In this document: one piece after another, positions 23,243 to 36,788 of the stretch
Position numbering within the stretch: the first letter of the stretch is position 1
Layout: each line of letters starts with the position of its first letter
NCBI GenBank assembly: GCA_020466095.1
Contig: CM035806.1
Location: forward strand, 162,895,379-162,959,378
DNA from: Chlorops oryzae
Lineage: Eukaryota > Arthropoda > Insecta > Diptera > Chloropidae
Length of the DNA stretch: 64,000 bases
Reading direction: 5' to 3'
Position numbers and translations under genes: made by a program
The notes under the pieces: model-generated
The model's input: the letters and a program-made list of their open reading frames with translations, nothing else
What the model was told of the DNA's origin: nothing
Database searches by the model: none

Positions 23243-23821
23243 TTAGAGCATTGTGCATTTGCGCTTTGATTTTGGCTGTAGGACTGGACAAAGCACTGAA
23301 CGTATGGCCTCATCGAAGACGGTCTTTAGTCCCTTTTGTGTTAATGCTGAACATTCCAAATATTTGACGGCACCGATTTCTTTGGCCATTGCCAGGCCCT
23401 GTGGATAAGTGATGGGTGCGAGCTTTTTATCCCGCAATTTCTCAATAGTGTTCTTGTCGTCGCGTAAATCTAATTTCGTTCCAACTAGAATGATCGGTGT
23501 GCTCGGGCAATGATGGCGCACTTCGGGATACCATTTTGCGCGTACATTCTCGAATGATGCCGGATTCACTAGCGAAAAGCAAATGAGAAAGACATCTGTT
23601 TGTGGATAAGACAGCGGACGCAAACGATCGTAGTCCTCTTGGCCGGCCGTATCCCATAGACCCAAATTAATTGGTTTCGCATCGACCATTACATTGGCCG
23701 AATAGTTATCGAAAACGGTGGGTATATATTCGCCAGGAAAGGCGTTTGTTGTGTAGCTGATGAGTAAACAAGTCTTACCAACAGCACCATCGCCAACTAC
23801 AACACATTTGATCGCTTGCAT
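23243..23821 (-). CDS. Rac small GTPase
   Basis: A single uninterrupted 192-codon exon gives a complete Rac protein, starting [17 protein letters not shown]. Visible elements are the P-loop GDGAVGKT (residues 10-17), switch I with Thr35 ([10 protein letters not shown]), switch [13 protein letters not shown] (57 onward), the guanine-specificity motifs TKLD (115-118) and SAL (158-160), the Rho insert around residues 122-135, a basic tail (KSKRK) and the CaaX box CTML. A final Leu predicts geranylgeranylation and membrane attachment. Rac switches between GDP and GTP forms to control actin, JNK signalling and cell shape. The match to fly Rac1/Rac2 is near-complete; the body alone does not tell the two paralogues apart. 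The start codon is the only one that gives the full P-loop N-terminus. Confidence 0.97.
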   Translation of the reverse strand: MQAIKCVVVGDGAVGKTCLLISYTTNAFPGEYIPTVFDNYSANVMVDAKPINLGLWDTAGQEDYDRLRPLSYPQTDVFLICFSLVNPASFENVRAKWYPEVRHHCPSTPIILVGTKLDLRDDKNTIEKLRDKKLAPITYPQGLAMAKEIGAVKYLECSALTQKGLKTVFDEAIRSVLCPVLQPKSKRKCTML

Positions 23822-24149
23822 TGTGTATTATGAATTCCCTTTTGTTGGCTGGCTCACAGTTAAGGCAACAACACTCGATATAAAAGATTTCTTATCTTAA
23901 CGGCTTTTGTTATTCTTTTTTGTTTGTTTTTGATTTTTTTTATTTTCTTCGTAATAAAATAGAAGTAAATGCAATTTGTAGACTTTTAACTGTGCGTTTC
24001 TATTAAGCTTTTTTTTGAAATTTTTTTTTTATTAGCGATTCAGTCAAAGAACGACACCGCCACTAGTGATGTTTATGTGTAGATATGTTCGCCCAATTCT
24101 TTGAAGGTATTTGGTACGAAGTGACAGTTACTCGCTATTGCCACTTAAA

Positions 24150-24437
24150 AATATATATATAAATATCGCACCCTTGCCACTAAATCGGCACAATTCAAAA
24201 TTTCGCATTGCTCGAATCAATCATTCAATCTCTGTTAAAAATAGGGAGATATAATATATTTTCTAACCTTATATTTCTCTCAATCGACTGCTGCATCAGT
24301 CAATGCAAGCATTAATTCTCGAGGTGTTGGGTTTCTTACAGAAAAATGCAACTGTACATAAAAAAATTATTTTAAAAAATTTTGAATTGTGCCGATTTAT
24401 TAGCAAGGGTGCGATATATATATTGCCAAAGCAATTA
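24150..24437. mobile_element. Inverted-repeat MITE near the Rac 5' side
   Basis: The left arm ATATCGCACCCTTGCC and AATCGGCACAATTCAAAATT is mirrored by AATTTTGAATTGTGCCGATT and AGCAAGGGTGCGATATAT at about 24375-24425. Part of this sequence also occurs inside the hAT-like element at 12612-13179. Exact borders are blurred by TA repeats. Non-coding. Confidence 0.6.
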
Positions 24438-24889
24438 AAAAAAAAAAAAGAGCCAACTCGACTAAGAAGGAGCCAAACTTTATTTTCTATAAAAAAATAA
24501 TAGCAGGTTCGCATATTTTACGAAATTTGAAACTTTGCGAAATGGGGAAATGAAATGTCAAAATTTTTATGGAAGAAATTTTACTAAGCGTGACAAAATT
24601 TCCCATTGGTTTTTTTTTCGCAAAACGTCGTTAGCTAGTTCGCATAATAAGTTTTGGGCGGGCATAGACGGCCAATCGCGTTTGACAAGCCTAAGACTAA
24701 TGGTACAAATGATTTTAAGCCTTAATTTGAAAAAGAAAGAAATAATTGGAAGACAGATAAACTTTAATCTATGATTTAAACAAAATTTTGCAAAGTGCTT
24801 TCGAAGGGTCGCTCATGCAGCATCGGGAAAATTTGCGAACCTGCATGAGGACCACTAATAATTATACACAGCGTAAGCAGGGCATATTA

Positions 24890-25014
24890 GTGGGACTCAT
24901 GCAGCTTCGCAAATTGTGGGAAATGAGAAATTTGTCACACAACTGTCAAAATTTATATGAAAATTTACAATGGGAAAAGTTTCGAAGGCATTTGCGAAGC
25001 TGCATGAGTACCAC
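24890..25014. mobile_element. 125 bp MITE inside the DINE-like copy
   Basis: The left end GTGGGACTCATGCAGCTTCG mirrors the right end CGAAGCTGCATGAGTACCAC with one mismatch. The host phrase TATTA is duplicated on both sides (24885-24889 and 25015-25019). A diverged relative ends near 24855. Confidence 0.7.
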
Positions 25015-25087
25015 TATTATTTTTGTGCGAATCTTTTAACAGGTAGAACTAAGCTCCGTAGATATAGACTATCGGGCCTATTACGGT

Positions 25088-25423
25088 CACGGATGCCGTT
25101 TTGGTACATTTGTACCAAATTTGGTACATTTATTTTCGTTTGGTACAATGGTACATAAATTTGAAATTCGGTACATTTTTGTTTAAGTGCTCAGCTAATT
25201 GAGAGAATGGAATAAAAAATCTGGGGAAATGCTTTGAGGTCAAATGTAGCAACAAATATATACTCTCTTTTCTTTCTCATATAGTCAAACGGATTGTGTA
25301 AAAACATACATATATCTGTAATTTGTTATGAATATATTCATTTTTGAAATCTACGAACGGTAAATTTTTCCTAGTTTTGGTACATTTTTTGGTACAAGAA
25401 AATAAAGTCAAACGGCAACGTTG
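25088..25423. mobile_element. hAT-like MITE, GGTAC motif
   Basis: The ends CACGGATGCCGTTT and AAACGGCAACGTTG are mirrored apart from a few bases next to the tip. ATTACGGT is duplicated exactly (25080-25087 and 25424-25431). The motif GGTACA/TTTGGTACA is repeated at both ends, five or more times at the left and twice at the right. Non-coding, 336 bp. Confidence 0.85.
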
Positions 25424-25562
25424 ATTACGGTAGTCGTCGTTATTGTCGCCGACGATTTAACACGATTGTGGGTTCGTTCGCCTTAATAGCTATTACGTAC
25501 TAGTCGAGACGACGACACTAATTTTAGAAATTGGTACATTTTTGTAATTCAGAACATCTGAT

Positions 25563-26038
25563 CAGTGATGCCAGATTGTGGGTTTTTCCCCATATTGTGG
25601 GTTTTTTCACTCAAATATCGTGACATGGGGAAAAGTATGGGTAATTTTATATCGAAATTTATGCACTACATTTAAGGTATATTTACTACTTATGAGAATG
25701 AAAATCGTGTTTTCCCTCTTCTAGTACCATGCATGACTCTTTTTTCTGTATCTAGTCGCGTGTTCCCTAAGTGTTGTAAAGAAACTTGGTTTTTTTTTAA
25801 GTCATGAATAAGACTGCAATTTTAAGTTACTTTTATTTTTTGTTATTCTCTTGATACTTTTATTAAAATATTAAAATATTGTGTTTAAATCCAATGTTCA
25901 ATTTTGAAATCGGTACGCCCATATTTTCAAAAAATCATTCTGGGTTTTTTCGTGGGTTTTTAGTTTTTGAAAATGGGGAAAAGTGGGTTTTTTTCCAATA
26001 TATGAGGGTTTTTTTATCGATAAAATCTGGCATCACTG
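25563..26038. mobile_element. hAT-like MITE, GTGGGTTTTT motif
   Basis: The ends CAGTGATGCCAGATT and AATCTGGCATCACTG are exact mirrors. The flanks CATCTGAT (25555-25562) and CATCGGAT (26039-26046) differ at one base. GTGGGTTTTT and GGGGAAAAGT are repeated inside both ends in the same orientation. Non-coding, 476 bp. Confidence 0.9.
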
Positions 26039-26692
26039 CATCGGATATATATTCTTGATCAGGATCAAAAACTGAATCGATGTAGACATTTCCCGTCTGT
26101 GGTCGGATCTCCTTCTAAACGGCCGGACGAAACACGTCAAAATTCGACACACAGGTATATCGGACGAATAAAAGGTTTAGGAAAAAAAAAAGTATGTATT
26201 CCGCTCATTGCCACGCCCACAAATGGGCATTTTTCATAACCTCCGAAATGCGAGATGTAGAAGCTTCAAATTTAAAACATAGGTTGAACAAGGCGAATGA
26301 AGGGTGTAGACAAAAATCGACCACTTCCGTGCCCACAAATTGAGATTTTTGTAGCTACCGCCCAGAAAGACAAAACGCAGAGCGTCAATATTGTCGGGAC
26401 GGTGGGTAGGTATATGAATGTGATTGATTCTTGAATCAATCTTGAAATGATTGATTCAATTACAGCTCTGTGCTTATGAAAGCCAATAATGAGCCAAATA
26501 CATTAAAAAAGAACCACGGCGCTAAGTGAAAAAAAAAATAATAATAAAGAGCCAGCTTTGGCTGCGAAAACGGCGAAAACGCCAAATGTGGCAGCCGTGG
26601 GTGTGAGCAATTGTGCTGTATGTTATTTTTGAAAATTGACAACATCGATCCCAGCCGGAATTGAGCTCATGGATGACAAATCATCAATTGAT

Positions 26693-26935
26693 TGGTAGTG
26701 AAATAGCGTAGGGGATGCGTGCTATTCTCTTGATCCCAGGTTCCGAGGTTCGATCCCGGCACAGGCGAAATGGAGTGTAATATTCCAAGCCTAGCACTGG
26801 TTTTTTTTTTTTTTTTGTCAAAAAATCGCATGTTAGGCGCACACTACATCAAAAGACATACACTCACGCAAACACAAGGAAAACCCATTGTGGTATCACA
26901 ACGGGCCCGGTATACGCCCAGCAGCATAAATGCAA
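26693..26935 (+). repeat. tRNA-derived SINE, copy 2
   Basis: It has A box TAGCGTAGGGG (26704-26714) and B box GGTTCGATCCC (26747-26757), and the same body as the copy at 1672 (TTCCAAGCCTAGCA, ACACTACAT, AAAAGACATACACTCAC). Its end differs from copy 1 (GGGCCCGGTATACGCCC) and lacks the CCTACC tail. Confidence 0.8.
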
Positions 26936-27074
26936 GTAATTAACTCAAAAGCGAGTACTCTCGAAATACTCCATACGGGAGTACTCACAATAAAACAGAT
27001 TCACATATGAAAGGCGAGTACACTAAATTTTACTCCCTTTGACATCGAAGGTGGATGAGTTCGTTCATTAATGC

Positions 27075-27577
27075 CAGGGTTGGCAACCGAAACGAATAAC
27101 GGTTACGGTAACGGTACGGTTAATTTTAAGTTTCGGTTACGGTTATACCGGTATGAAACGGTTTTTTGAATATTAAAATTTTGTTTTCGCATCATTTTTT
27201 CAAAAATACTTTTTAAGCTTTAACATTTATTCTGAACGCAATTTAAGGCATTTTAAGAAATAGCTTAGAACTTTTCATCCTTTTTTTGTGCAAAGCAGAC
27301 TGTTGTTTCTTATTACCATAACAGCGGAAAAACTTTCAGCATCCAGACGGTTTCTTTGTGCGTTCATGGCAACATAACTGGGACATTACACGAGACAAGA
27401 GCATGCATACTAGCAGAGTCGAAAGACTTGCCATATAAAAATATTGATAAAATTTGTATCCCGTAAATTTTTTTTATAAAGTAATACCGAAACCGATATG
27501 TTTTTTATTTCGGTTACGGTATCGGAAAAGAAACGGTTTTGAAACGGTTACGGTTTCGGTTACGGTTGCCAACCCTG
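27075..27577. mobile_element. hAT-like MITE, CGGTTACGG motif
   Basis: The ends CAGGGTTGGCAACCG and CGGTTGCCAACCCTG are exact 15 bp mirrors. ATTAATGC is duplicated exactly (27067-27074 and 27578-27585). CGGTTACGG and variants are repeated several times within about 90 bases of each end. Non-coding, 503 bp. Confidence 0.93.
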
Positions 27578-27585
27578 ATTAATGC

Positions 27586-28489
27586 ATACAAAAAAAAAAA
27601 AAAAAAAAAAAAAAAAACTTAATTTTTATTTCAGTTTCATTTAAATTCGTCGTGAAACCGGTGGTTAATGGTTATTCGGATTATTGCGCGACCCATTTCA
27701 AAATAATAGTTGGAAAATCAAAACATTACGATGTTCGCTAAATTGTCGAAGTGCCGGACGATGGCTAGGTGGAAGTTCCAGTTATTAGATATTTGCTAAT
27801 TATTAAAATTAAAAAAAGCGTGTTGGACTTGATATTGAAGTTAAAATTTAATTGTCCAGATTTGGTTTTGTGATAGTAAAAACATTTTTATACATCAGCG
27901 TGTTTTTTTTTTTTTTTTTTTTTTTTTGTAGATATTTACATACATAAATAGTAGGAATTCAATTTCTCTAACCTCTATTAGGATGCCAACAAAACAGACA
28001 TCGCTCTCAGTATCTATGGTGAGTTCGGTACATAGCGTCAAGTTCTATAGCAATCATTCCCCCTATGCGGCTACAGAAAAAAACTTAATAAAAACAAGTA
28101 ATTCAATTTGCCGAGACTGTGTACCAAATTTGAAAATTCTTAGAATATGCGGTAATATAAAATCATGAAGATGAGGCCATTTAAAGAGAATTACTAAGTT
28201 TTTACAGTAGTTCCTGCATTGTTTTAAAGGTTTCTTATCTGACAAATGGATATTTTTCTTCTTGGGAAATTTCTTTGAAGAAAAAAAAAAATAAAAAAAA
28301 AAAAAAACCACTACTGAACACTGACCGCACGTTCTGCGAACGTATCTTAAATCTATCTTAGGAAAAAATGTTCTAAATATGTACTAATGTATGTTGTGAA
28401 ACAATGTCGAAATAAATGAATTTCCGATTTTCACAATCAAACTCAATCGCTATCGCAAACGCATATCCAAAGTTCTTATATTTTTTTGA
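27586..28489. other. Downstream flank of the PRP4 kinase gene
   Basis: It contains long A and T runs (about 27590-27617 and 27903-27928) and no supported exon. The part nearest 28490 is probably the kinase 3' untranslated region. Confidence 0.45.
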
Positions 28490-31897
<3,408 letters not shown>

Positions 31898-32339
31898 CCT
31901 ATTTTATTTTTCAAGAGATATTTTATATATTAATTTATTGAAGTAATTAGCAAAACTACTATTTGATAGTAAAATTGCGAGAAACTGTGGACAATCCCCA
32001 CCACATCACAACCACCATTCACTTATTTATACATACAAAAAATCCTTCGAAAATAATTCAATTTTGCCAAATTACTTTTAAAATTTCCCAAATTTAGACG
32101 GACCTGTTATCATCTGTTGACATTACCGAAGTGATGCCTCCGCTCCCAAATATTTAAGTTTTTATTAAAACTTAAAAAAAAAAGAAGAGAAAGAATCAAA
32201 CGTTTACACAGAATGTCAGTGTGATGATTAGTGATGTGTAAAAAGTTTATATACGCACACGCTCGCACCGATTACTCTTAATATTGATTCGATACTCGCC
32301 GGTCACACATATGAAAACATGTTTTGAAACAATTTGTAA

Positions 32340-33328
32340 GGCGAACCCGACACGGTACTGAATAGCCTACGGAATTCATACGTACGTGTTCAGTATGTTT
32401 GCGTCGACACGTTACTGAATTTAGTATACTTCATTATTTGTCGCTTGTTTTCAACGAGTGCAGACGACGATGTCAAACGCGGACAAACGCGGCTGTTGTA
32501 GTGCATTAAAAAAGGAAACGAGAAACAAAAAAATTTTTTTAAACTCAGTCTTTATTTCTTTTTAAAAAAATTAAAAATAAAACAGTCTTCATAGGTTTTT
32601 AAGACAAAAAAAAAAAAAATTAATTCAGTATTTTTTGTTTTTAAGAAAATAAAAAAATTAATTTAAGTTTTCAATAAACTAAAAAAATAATTTAAAAACT
32701 ATTATACATAAAATAAGTCTTCATAAGTTTTTAAAAAAAAAAATTAATTCAGGTTTTTTTGGTTTTTAAGAAAATAAAAAATTAATTCACTTTTTCACTA
32801 AACTAAATAAATAATTTAAAAACTATATACATAAAATAAGTTTGGCTCAGCACCACTCCTCTCAGCTTCCTTCATGCGTTTTACCTCCCGCTTGTAGTTG
32901 CTGCGCAAATTGTTATTTTTTTTCCCAACACCGTTTTTGGATGCATTTGGATACCGCTCTTGGTATTTTTCTAGGAGCTGCTGGTTTTGTTGTTCCCGTA
33001 TAACTCGATTGCTATATTCTGGGCTTTTTATATCCCACAGCGCAGGTAAACCACGGTAAAATTCAATGAATTCCAAAATAAATGATTTATTATCGTTGTC
33101 CGCCATCACGTCGTCTCGCCGTAAAATTTTCTCTCAAATGAATTCAGTTACTGAATTCAGTATGTCGCGCATACGCGTTACTGAATCAGCCATCAGTACG
33201 CAAAATCAAACGATTTGGATTTTGCGTACTGAATCGCTTCCCTCGTTGTAAGTGAGACGCATACACATCTATTTCACTAATACACATATAGCGTTCAGTA
33301 CTGAATTCAGTACCGTGTCGGGTTCGCT
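32340..33328. mobile_element. PIF/Harbinger-like element with a MADF gene
   Basis: The ends GCGAACCCGACACGGTACTG and CAGTACCGTGTCGGGTTCGC are mirrored, and TAA flanks both sides (32337-32339 and 33329-33331). The motif TACTGAAT/GTTACTGAAT is repeated within about 180 bases of each end. Inside is a - strand MADF open frame (32816-33109) but no DDE transposase. 989 bp. Confidence 0.8.
32816..33109 (-). CDS. MADF-domain DNA-binding protein of a Harbinger-like element
   Basis: The 97 residues carry a MADF (Myb/SANT-like) domain: ILEFIEFYRGLPALWDI, then SPEYSNRVIREQQ, a basic linker, and LRSNYKREVKRMKEAERSG, which is the conserved MADF C-terminal part. PIF/Harbinger elements encode a separate Myb/SANT/MADF-type protein that recruits the transposase to the element ends, which fits its place between the TAA-flanked inverted repeats. 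Domesticated MADF genes also exist in flies, so a host role cannot be ruled out. The frame is open from MMADNDNKS to the end with no intron signs. The short C-terminus (NLFYVYSF) reads into AT-rich repeat sequence and may be truncated. Confidence 0.65.
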   Translation of the reverse strand: MMADNDNKSFILEFIEFYRGLPALWDIKSPEYSNRVIREQQNQQLLEKYQERYPNASKNGVGKKNNNLRSNYKREVKRMKEAERSGAEPNLFYVYSF

Positions 33329-33746
33329 TAACTCGAGAGTCACACACACGAACATGTTTCGGAACAATTCCATTTGATTGCATGAAAGACAGAGAAGCGC
33401 AGAACATTTAACAAACAACCGTCCTTTTTCTTCGCTCGTCTTTCTCTACTTACTTAATTATTTCAGAACATTTGTTCGTGTGTCTGACTCTCGACTAAGT
33501 AGAGAAAGACGTGCGAAGTAAAGAGACGGTTAATTGTTGAATGTTCCCAAACAATCATTGTTTCTCTTTCTTTCTCGTGCAGTCAAATGGGATGTTTTCG
33601 AAACATGTTTCATAAGTGTGAACGGCGAGATAATCATCCACGCGGTATAGACAAACCAAATGTTTGTCAAGCATGTGTGAGTGAGCGTGTAAGAGTCGTT
33701 GTTCATATTATCGGCGACAAATGAGCGGCGACAAAGTTAGTTTGAG

Positions 33747-33903
33747 GCCATTTACACGTTAAGACATTTCGATAATGAAACACACTTTTTGTTGGCTAGG
33801 GACGCACGGGGATGTGGTATGGTAGCGTTTTTCTTTCTTTCCCCTGCCTCCCTTGCCAACGAAAATTTGTTTCATTATCGAAATGTCTTAACGTGTAAAT
33901 AGC
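33747..33903. mobile_element. 157 bp MITE
   Basis: The left end GCCATTTACACGTTAAGACA and right end TGTCTTAACGTGTAAATAGC are mirrored, and the mirror runs on through CATTTCGATAATGAAACA. A fragment of the same family is at about 14990-15012. No clear duplication. Non-coding. Confidence 0.65.
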
Positions 33904-33939
33904 GTATTTGATGGCGAGGAACGTTCGGGGATGTAGAAT

Positions 33940-34445
33940 GAGGCCTTTTACACAAGGGCAATTATCGCCGGCAATTTTTTCCAAATTCCAATTTTGGAGT
34001 TGCCTTCGCTTTTACATTCGTATAAAAAAGATTGCCGAGCAATTTTCATTTTTTTTGGTCTGTTTTTGACGTTTGCCCTGTTCGCCAGGGTTGATTTTTG
34101 AATAAATTAAAATTACATATTAAGTATCACTGATTTAGAGTTGATTTTAATATTAAAAAGATGCGTTCGGGCAATTCCGGCAATTAATATTATATATGTC
34201 ATCGGATTTTGTTGCATTAGTCACAATTAGCTTTTCTATGCATTCGCGCGGCCACTTCCCCGACATATAAAACTTTAAATTTTATATTTCCCGAAAAATC
34301 TCAGTTGTTAACACCTCGAAAGTAGAAAGCAAATGAAGCAAACGTCAAAAACCAGCTCGCAGCCAACTTCACATTTGACAAAACGAAAGAGAGCAAAACG
34401 GAATTGCCGAGTACGGGCAATTCTGAAACGAGCAATTTTTTTTTA
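33940..34445. other. GGCAATT-rich stretch, possible element
   Basis: The motif GGCAATT/AATTGCC occurs in clusters at about 33957-33985, 34030-34060, 34167-34185 and 34400-34435, denser toward both edges. This resembles the subterminal motif arrays of the neighbouring hAT-like elements, but I cannot find mirrored ends with a duplication. Confidence 0.3.
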
Positions 34446-34891
34446 CTGTACAGTCAGACACACGAAGAAATGTTTAAAAAAAAATTTAAAGAAGTAGAGA
34501 AAGACGTGCGAATAAAAGAGACAGTTATTTTTTATATGTTCCGGAACAATCTATGTTTCTCTTTCTTTCTCATGCATTCAAATGGGATGTGTTTCAAACA
34601 TGTTTCATACGTCTGACTCTGGAATTAGTTTTCGTTAATTTGCAAGTACTTACAACGCGTATTTGGTACTTAATCAGTGATGCCACTCGCTCAAAAAAAT
34701 ACTGTATCAAAATAATTTTTCAAAAGTATCAAAAAGTATCACCATTTCTTAAGAAAAGTATCAAAAGTGTAATTTGATAACGCCAATGAAAATGTTCATA
34801 AAAAATTGAGAAAACTCTACTAAAAAAAGAAATGGAAACTCTTTACTTTCTTCCGGCCGCATAAGAATTTAAAAAAAACTTCAAATTTCAA

Positions 34892-35212
34892 CAGTGTTGC
34901 CAGTTTAGGGGTTTTCCCCCTAGATTTAGGGGTTTTTCCTACTTTTAGGTGGTCGTTTAGGGGGAACAAATTTTTAGGGGCATGTTTAGGGGGAACAAAT
35001 TTTCCTAGGAGAATTTTAGGGGCTTATGATATATATGTATAAACAAATGATGTGCGAAGTTTAAAGTGTTTGATATAGAAAATCTGTCAAATTTGTTGTT
35101 GTTCTTTCCAAATTACTTTTTTTCATTTCAAATATTGTACTTTTTAGGGGGCACATTTCGAATCTGGGGGGAGTTAAGGAGTAGTTTTAGGGGGAGCTAC
35201 CTGGCAACACTG
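34892..35212. mobile_element. hAT-like MITE, TTTAGGGG motif
   Basis: The ends CAGTGTTGCCAG and CTGGCAACACTG are exact mirrors, and AATTTCAA is duplicated exactly (34884-34891 and 35213-35220). TTTAGGGG or its variants occurs about eight times, crowded near both ends. Non-coding, 321 bp. Confidence 0.92.
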
Positions 35213-35607
35213 AATTTCAATGTTAAAAAAATAAGTCTTCATTTTCACAATTTCAAAAGATAATAAAAAAAAGTAACAAAATCAGCTCTTCTTATGCTAA
35301 CAAACATAACAAACGGGCTTTAAATACGCATAATGTACATACTTCAATTCAAGGTGTAGGCACTAGGTTTAGTTATTCGTTTAGTTCTAATCAAGGTGTA
35401 TGTAACAAGGTGATATCAATATTACAACAAGAACAACAAATATGAAACTAAACTGTCAAAAATTATATGAAATTTTTAGACATTTTAGTTTCTTTGCAAC
35501 AACAAAGCAATGTGTTTATTTTAGATTTGTATTTTTCATATATGAAACGTTGCCCCAAAATACGTAAATGTCATCGATTATCTTTTCGTTTTTGTCAAAT
35601 GCAAGTA

Positions 35608-35852
35608 CACCTAAGTCTGTTTTTACACGGTCTTTTTTTACACGGTTTTGATATAACACGGTTTGAAAATTGAATATTTTTAATTTTTTTACACGATTTT
35701 ATTCCATTTAGCACGATTTGAAATTTTATGTACTTCAATTTTTTTTGTCAAATTTAATTTTTATGAAGTATGATCAATGTCTTTTTTTACACGGTTTTTT
35801 TTTACACGGCTTCTTCTGGAACCAATCTACCGTGTAAAAACAGACTTAGGTG
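35608..35852. mobile_element. mariner-like MITE, ACACGG motif
   Basis: The ends CACCTAAGTCTGTTTTTACA and TGTAAAAACAGACTTAGGTG are exact mirrors over at least 24 bases, with TA on both sides (35606-35607 and 35853-35854). TTTTTACACGG is repeated inside both ends. Non-coding, 245 bp. Confidence 0.85.
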
Positions 35853-36089
35853 TATTTTCCATTGATTGAGAATTTTTTCATTATAGCCCTGAAAACAAAA
35901 AAGGTATCAAATTCAGAAAAAAAGTATCTCCGTATCATTTGGAAAAAAAAGTATCACTTTTGATACAATTGTATCAGTTTGGCAACACTGTACTTAATAT
36001 ACCAAAGCACTATTCCAAACCAAAAAAAGGAAAATAAAAAACACATTTGTTGAAAGCATTTTTTTTGTTTGGAAAATTGCGATTTTGAA

Positions 36090-36788
36090 ATGGCAACGGC
36101 TCCACCACCAACAAACGTTTCGACTTTATTACCACTGGGTAAGTAATGAAATGGTCTTACTAAAAACGCTCAAATTTAATTCATAACATTGCTCTAGAGC
36201 TCGTGGACAAATGCATTGGCTCGCGCATTCACATTATCATGAAGAATGACAAAGAAATGGTTGGCACATTGCTGGGCTTCGATGATTTCGTCAATATGCT
36301 CTTGGACGATGTCACCGAATATGAAAACACACAAGAAGGTCGACGAATTACGAAATTGGACCAGATATTATTAAATGGAAATAATATTACAATGGTTCGT
36401 TTGGAAGACCTTTTATACTTTTATATCTATCTTCTCTGCTTATCGCATTTTCATATTCAGCCCGATTCTGAATGAATTCCTGGGGAGTTTACTTTTCTCG
36501 GGACTAAAATTCTCTTTTTTTAAATAGTAAGGTAAGGGTAAGAAAAATTTTTTGGTATGGGTCAAATACCCAATCCCATTCAAATTTCTTCTCCCAAAAT
36601 ATTTATTTAAAAAAAAAAAGAAGAAGTTTACTCTCAAGAAAAGTAAAATGCCCCGGGAACATTCAGAATCGGCCTGATTATGAAATATTTGAAATTAAAT
36701 CCTTTTGATTGAGTATTAAGTGTGCTTGAGCTGAAATCGTTTTTCTTGAAAATTTCAGTTGGTTCCTGGTGGTGATATTCCGGAGTAG
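36090..36788 (+). CDS. LSm5: LSm5, U6 snRNA-associated Sm-like protein, three exons
   Basis: Exon 1 is 36090-36138 ([16 protein letters not shown]), with donor GTAAGT. Exon 2 is 36198-36394, from [20 protein letters not shown] to NGNNITM. Exon 3 is only 30 bases, 36759-36788, giving LVPGGDIPE and stop. All phases agree and the product is about 91 residues, the usual length. Sm1 ([17 protein letters not shown]) and Sm2 ([15 protein letters not shown]) motifs are complete. LSm5 is a ring subunit of LSm2-8 on U6 snRNA in the nucleus and of LSm1-7 in cytoplasmic mRNA decay. The second donor reads GTTCGT, weaker than usual. Intron 2 holds a MITE (36457-36677). Confidence 0.95.
36457..36677. mobile_element. 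TCAGCCCGATTC MITE in LSm5 intron 2
   Basis: The left end TCAGCCCGATTCTGAATG is mirrored by CATTCAGAATCGGCCTGA. Inside are TTCTCGGGACT and CCCCGGGAA. A shorter copy is at 48389-48527, and a diverged relative begins near 60660. Non-coding. Confidence 0.65.

Larger units (their letters stand above)
24868..26390. mobile_element. DINE-like repeat interrupted by three insertions
   Basis: Pieces matching the DINE-like copy at 9121 appear in order: CAGCGTAAGCAGGGCATATTA, TTTTGTGCGAATCTTTTAAC, GCTCCGTAGATATAGA, GATCAGGATCAAAAACTGAA, then CCACGCCCACAAATG units up to about 26390. They are separated by the elements at 24890-25014, 25088-25423 and 25563-26038. The 140 bases between the last two are unassigned. 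Confidence 0.7.
32225..33620. mobile_element. Foldback MITE split by a Harbinger-like element
   Basis: The phrase GAACATGTTTCGGAACAATT ... GCATGAAAGACAGAGAA (33350-33397) is mirrored by GTTTCTCTTTCTTTCTCGTG ... GAAACATGTTTC (about 33559-33612). A third version lies at 32310-32335, just left of the inserted element at 32340-33328. A related copy is at 34450-34620. Exact ends are not clear. Confidence 0.5.
34675..35990. mobile_element. hAT-like element, AAGTATCA motif, with two nested elements
   Basis: The left end CAGTGATGCCA and right end TTTGGCAACACTG are flanked by an exact duplication TACTTAAT (34667-34674 and 35991-35998). AAGTATCA is repeated near both ends. The elements at 34892-35212 and 35608-35852 sit inside; without them it is about 740 bp. 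Its right border is 99 bases before the LSm5 start codon, so it is part of the LSm5 upstream region. Confidence 0.88.
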
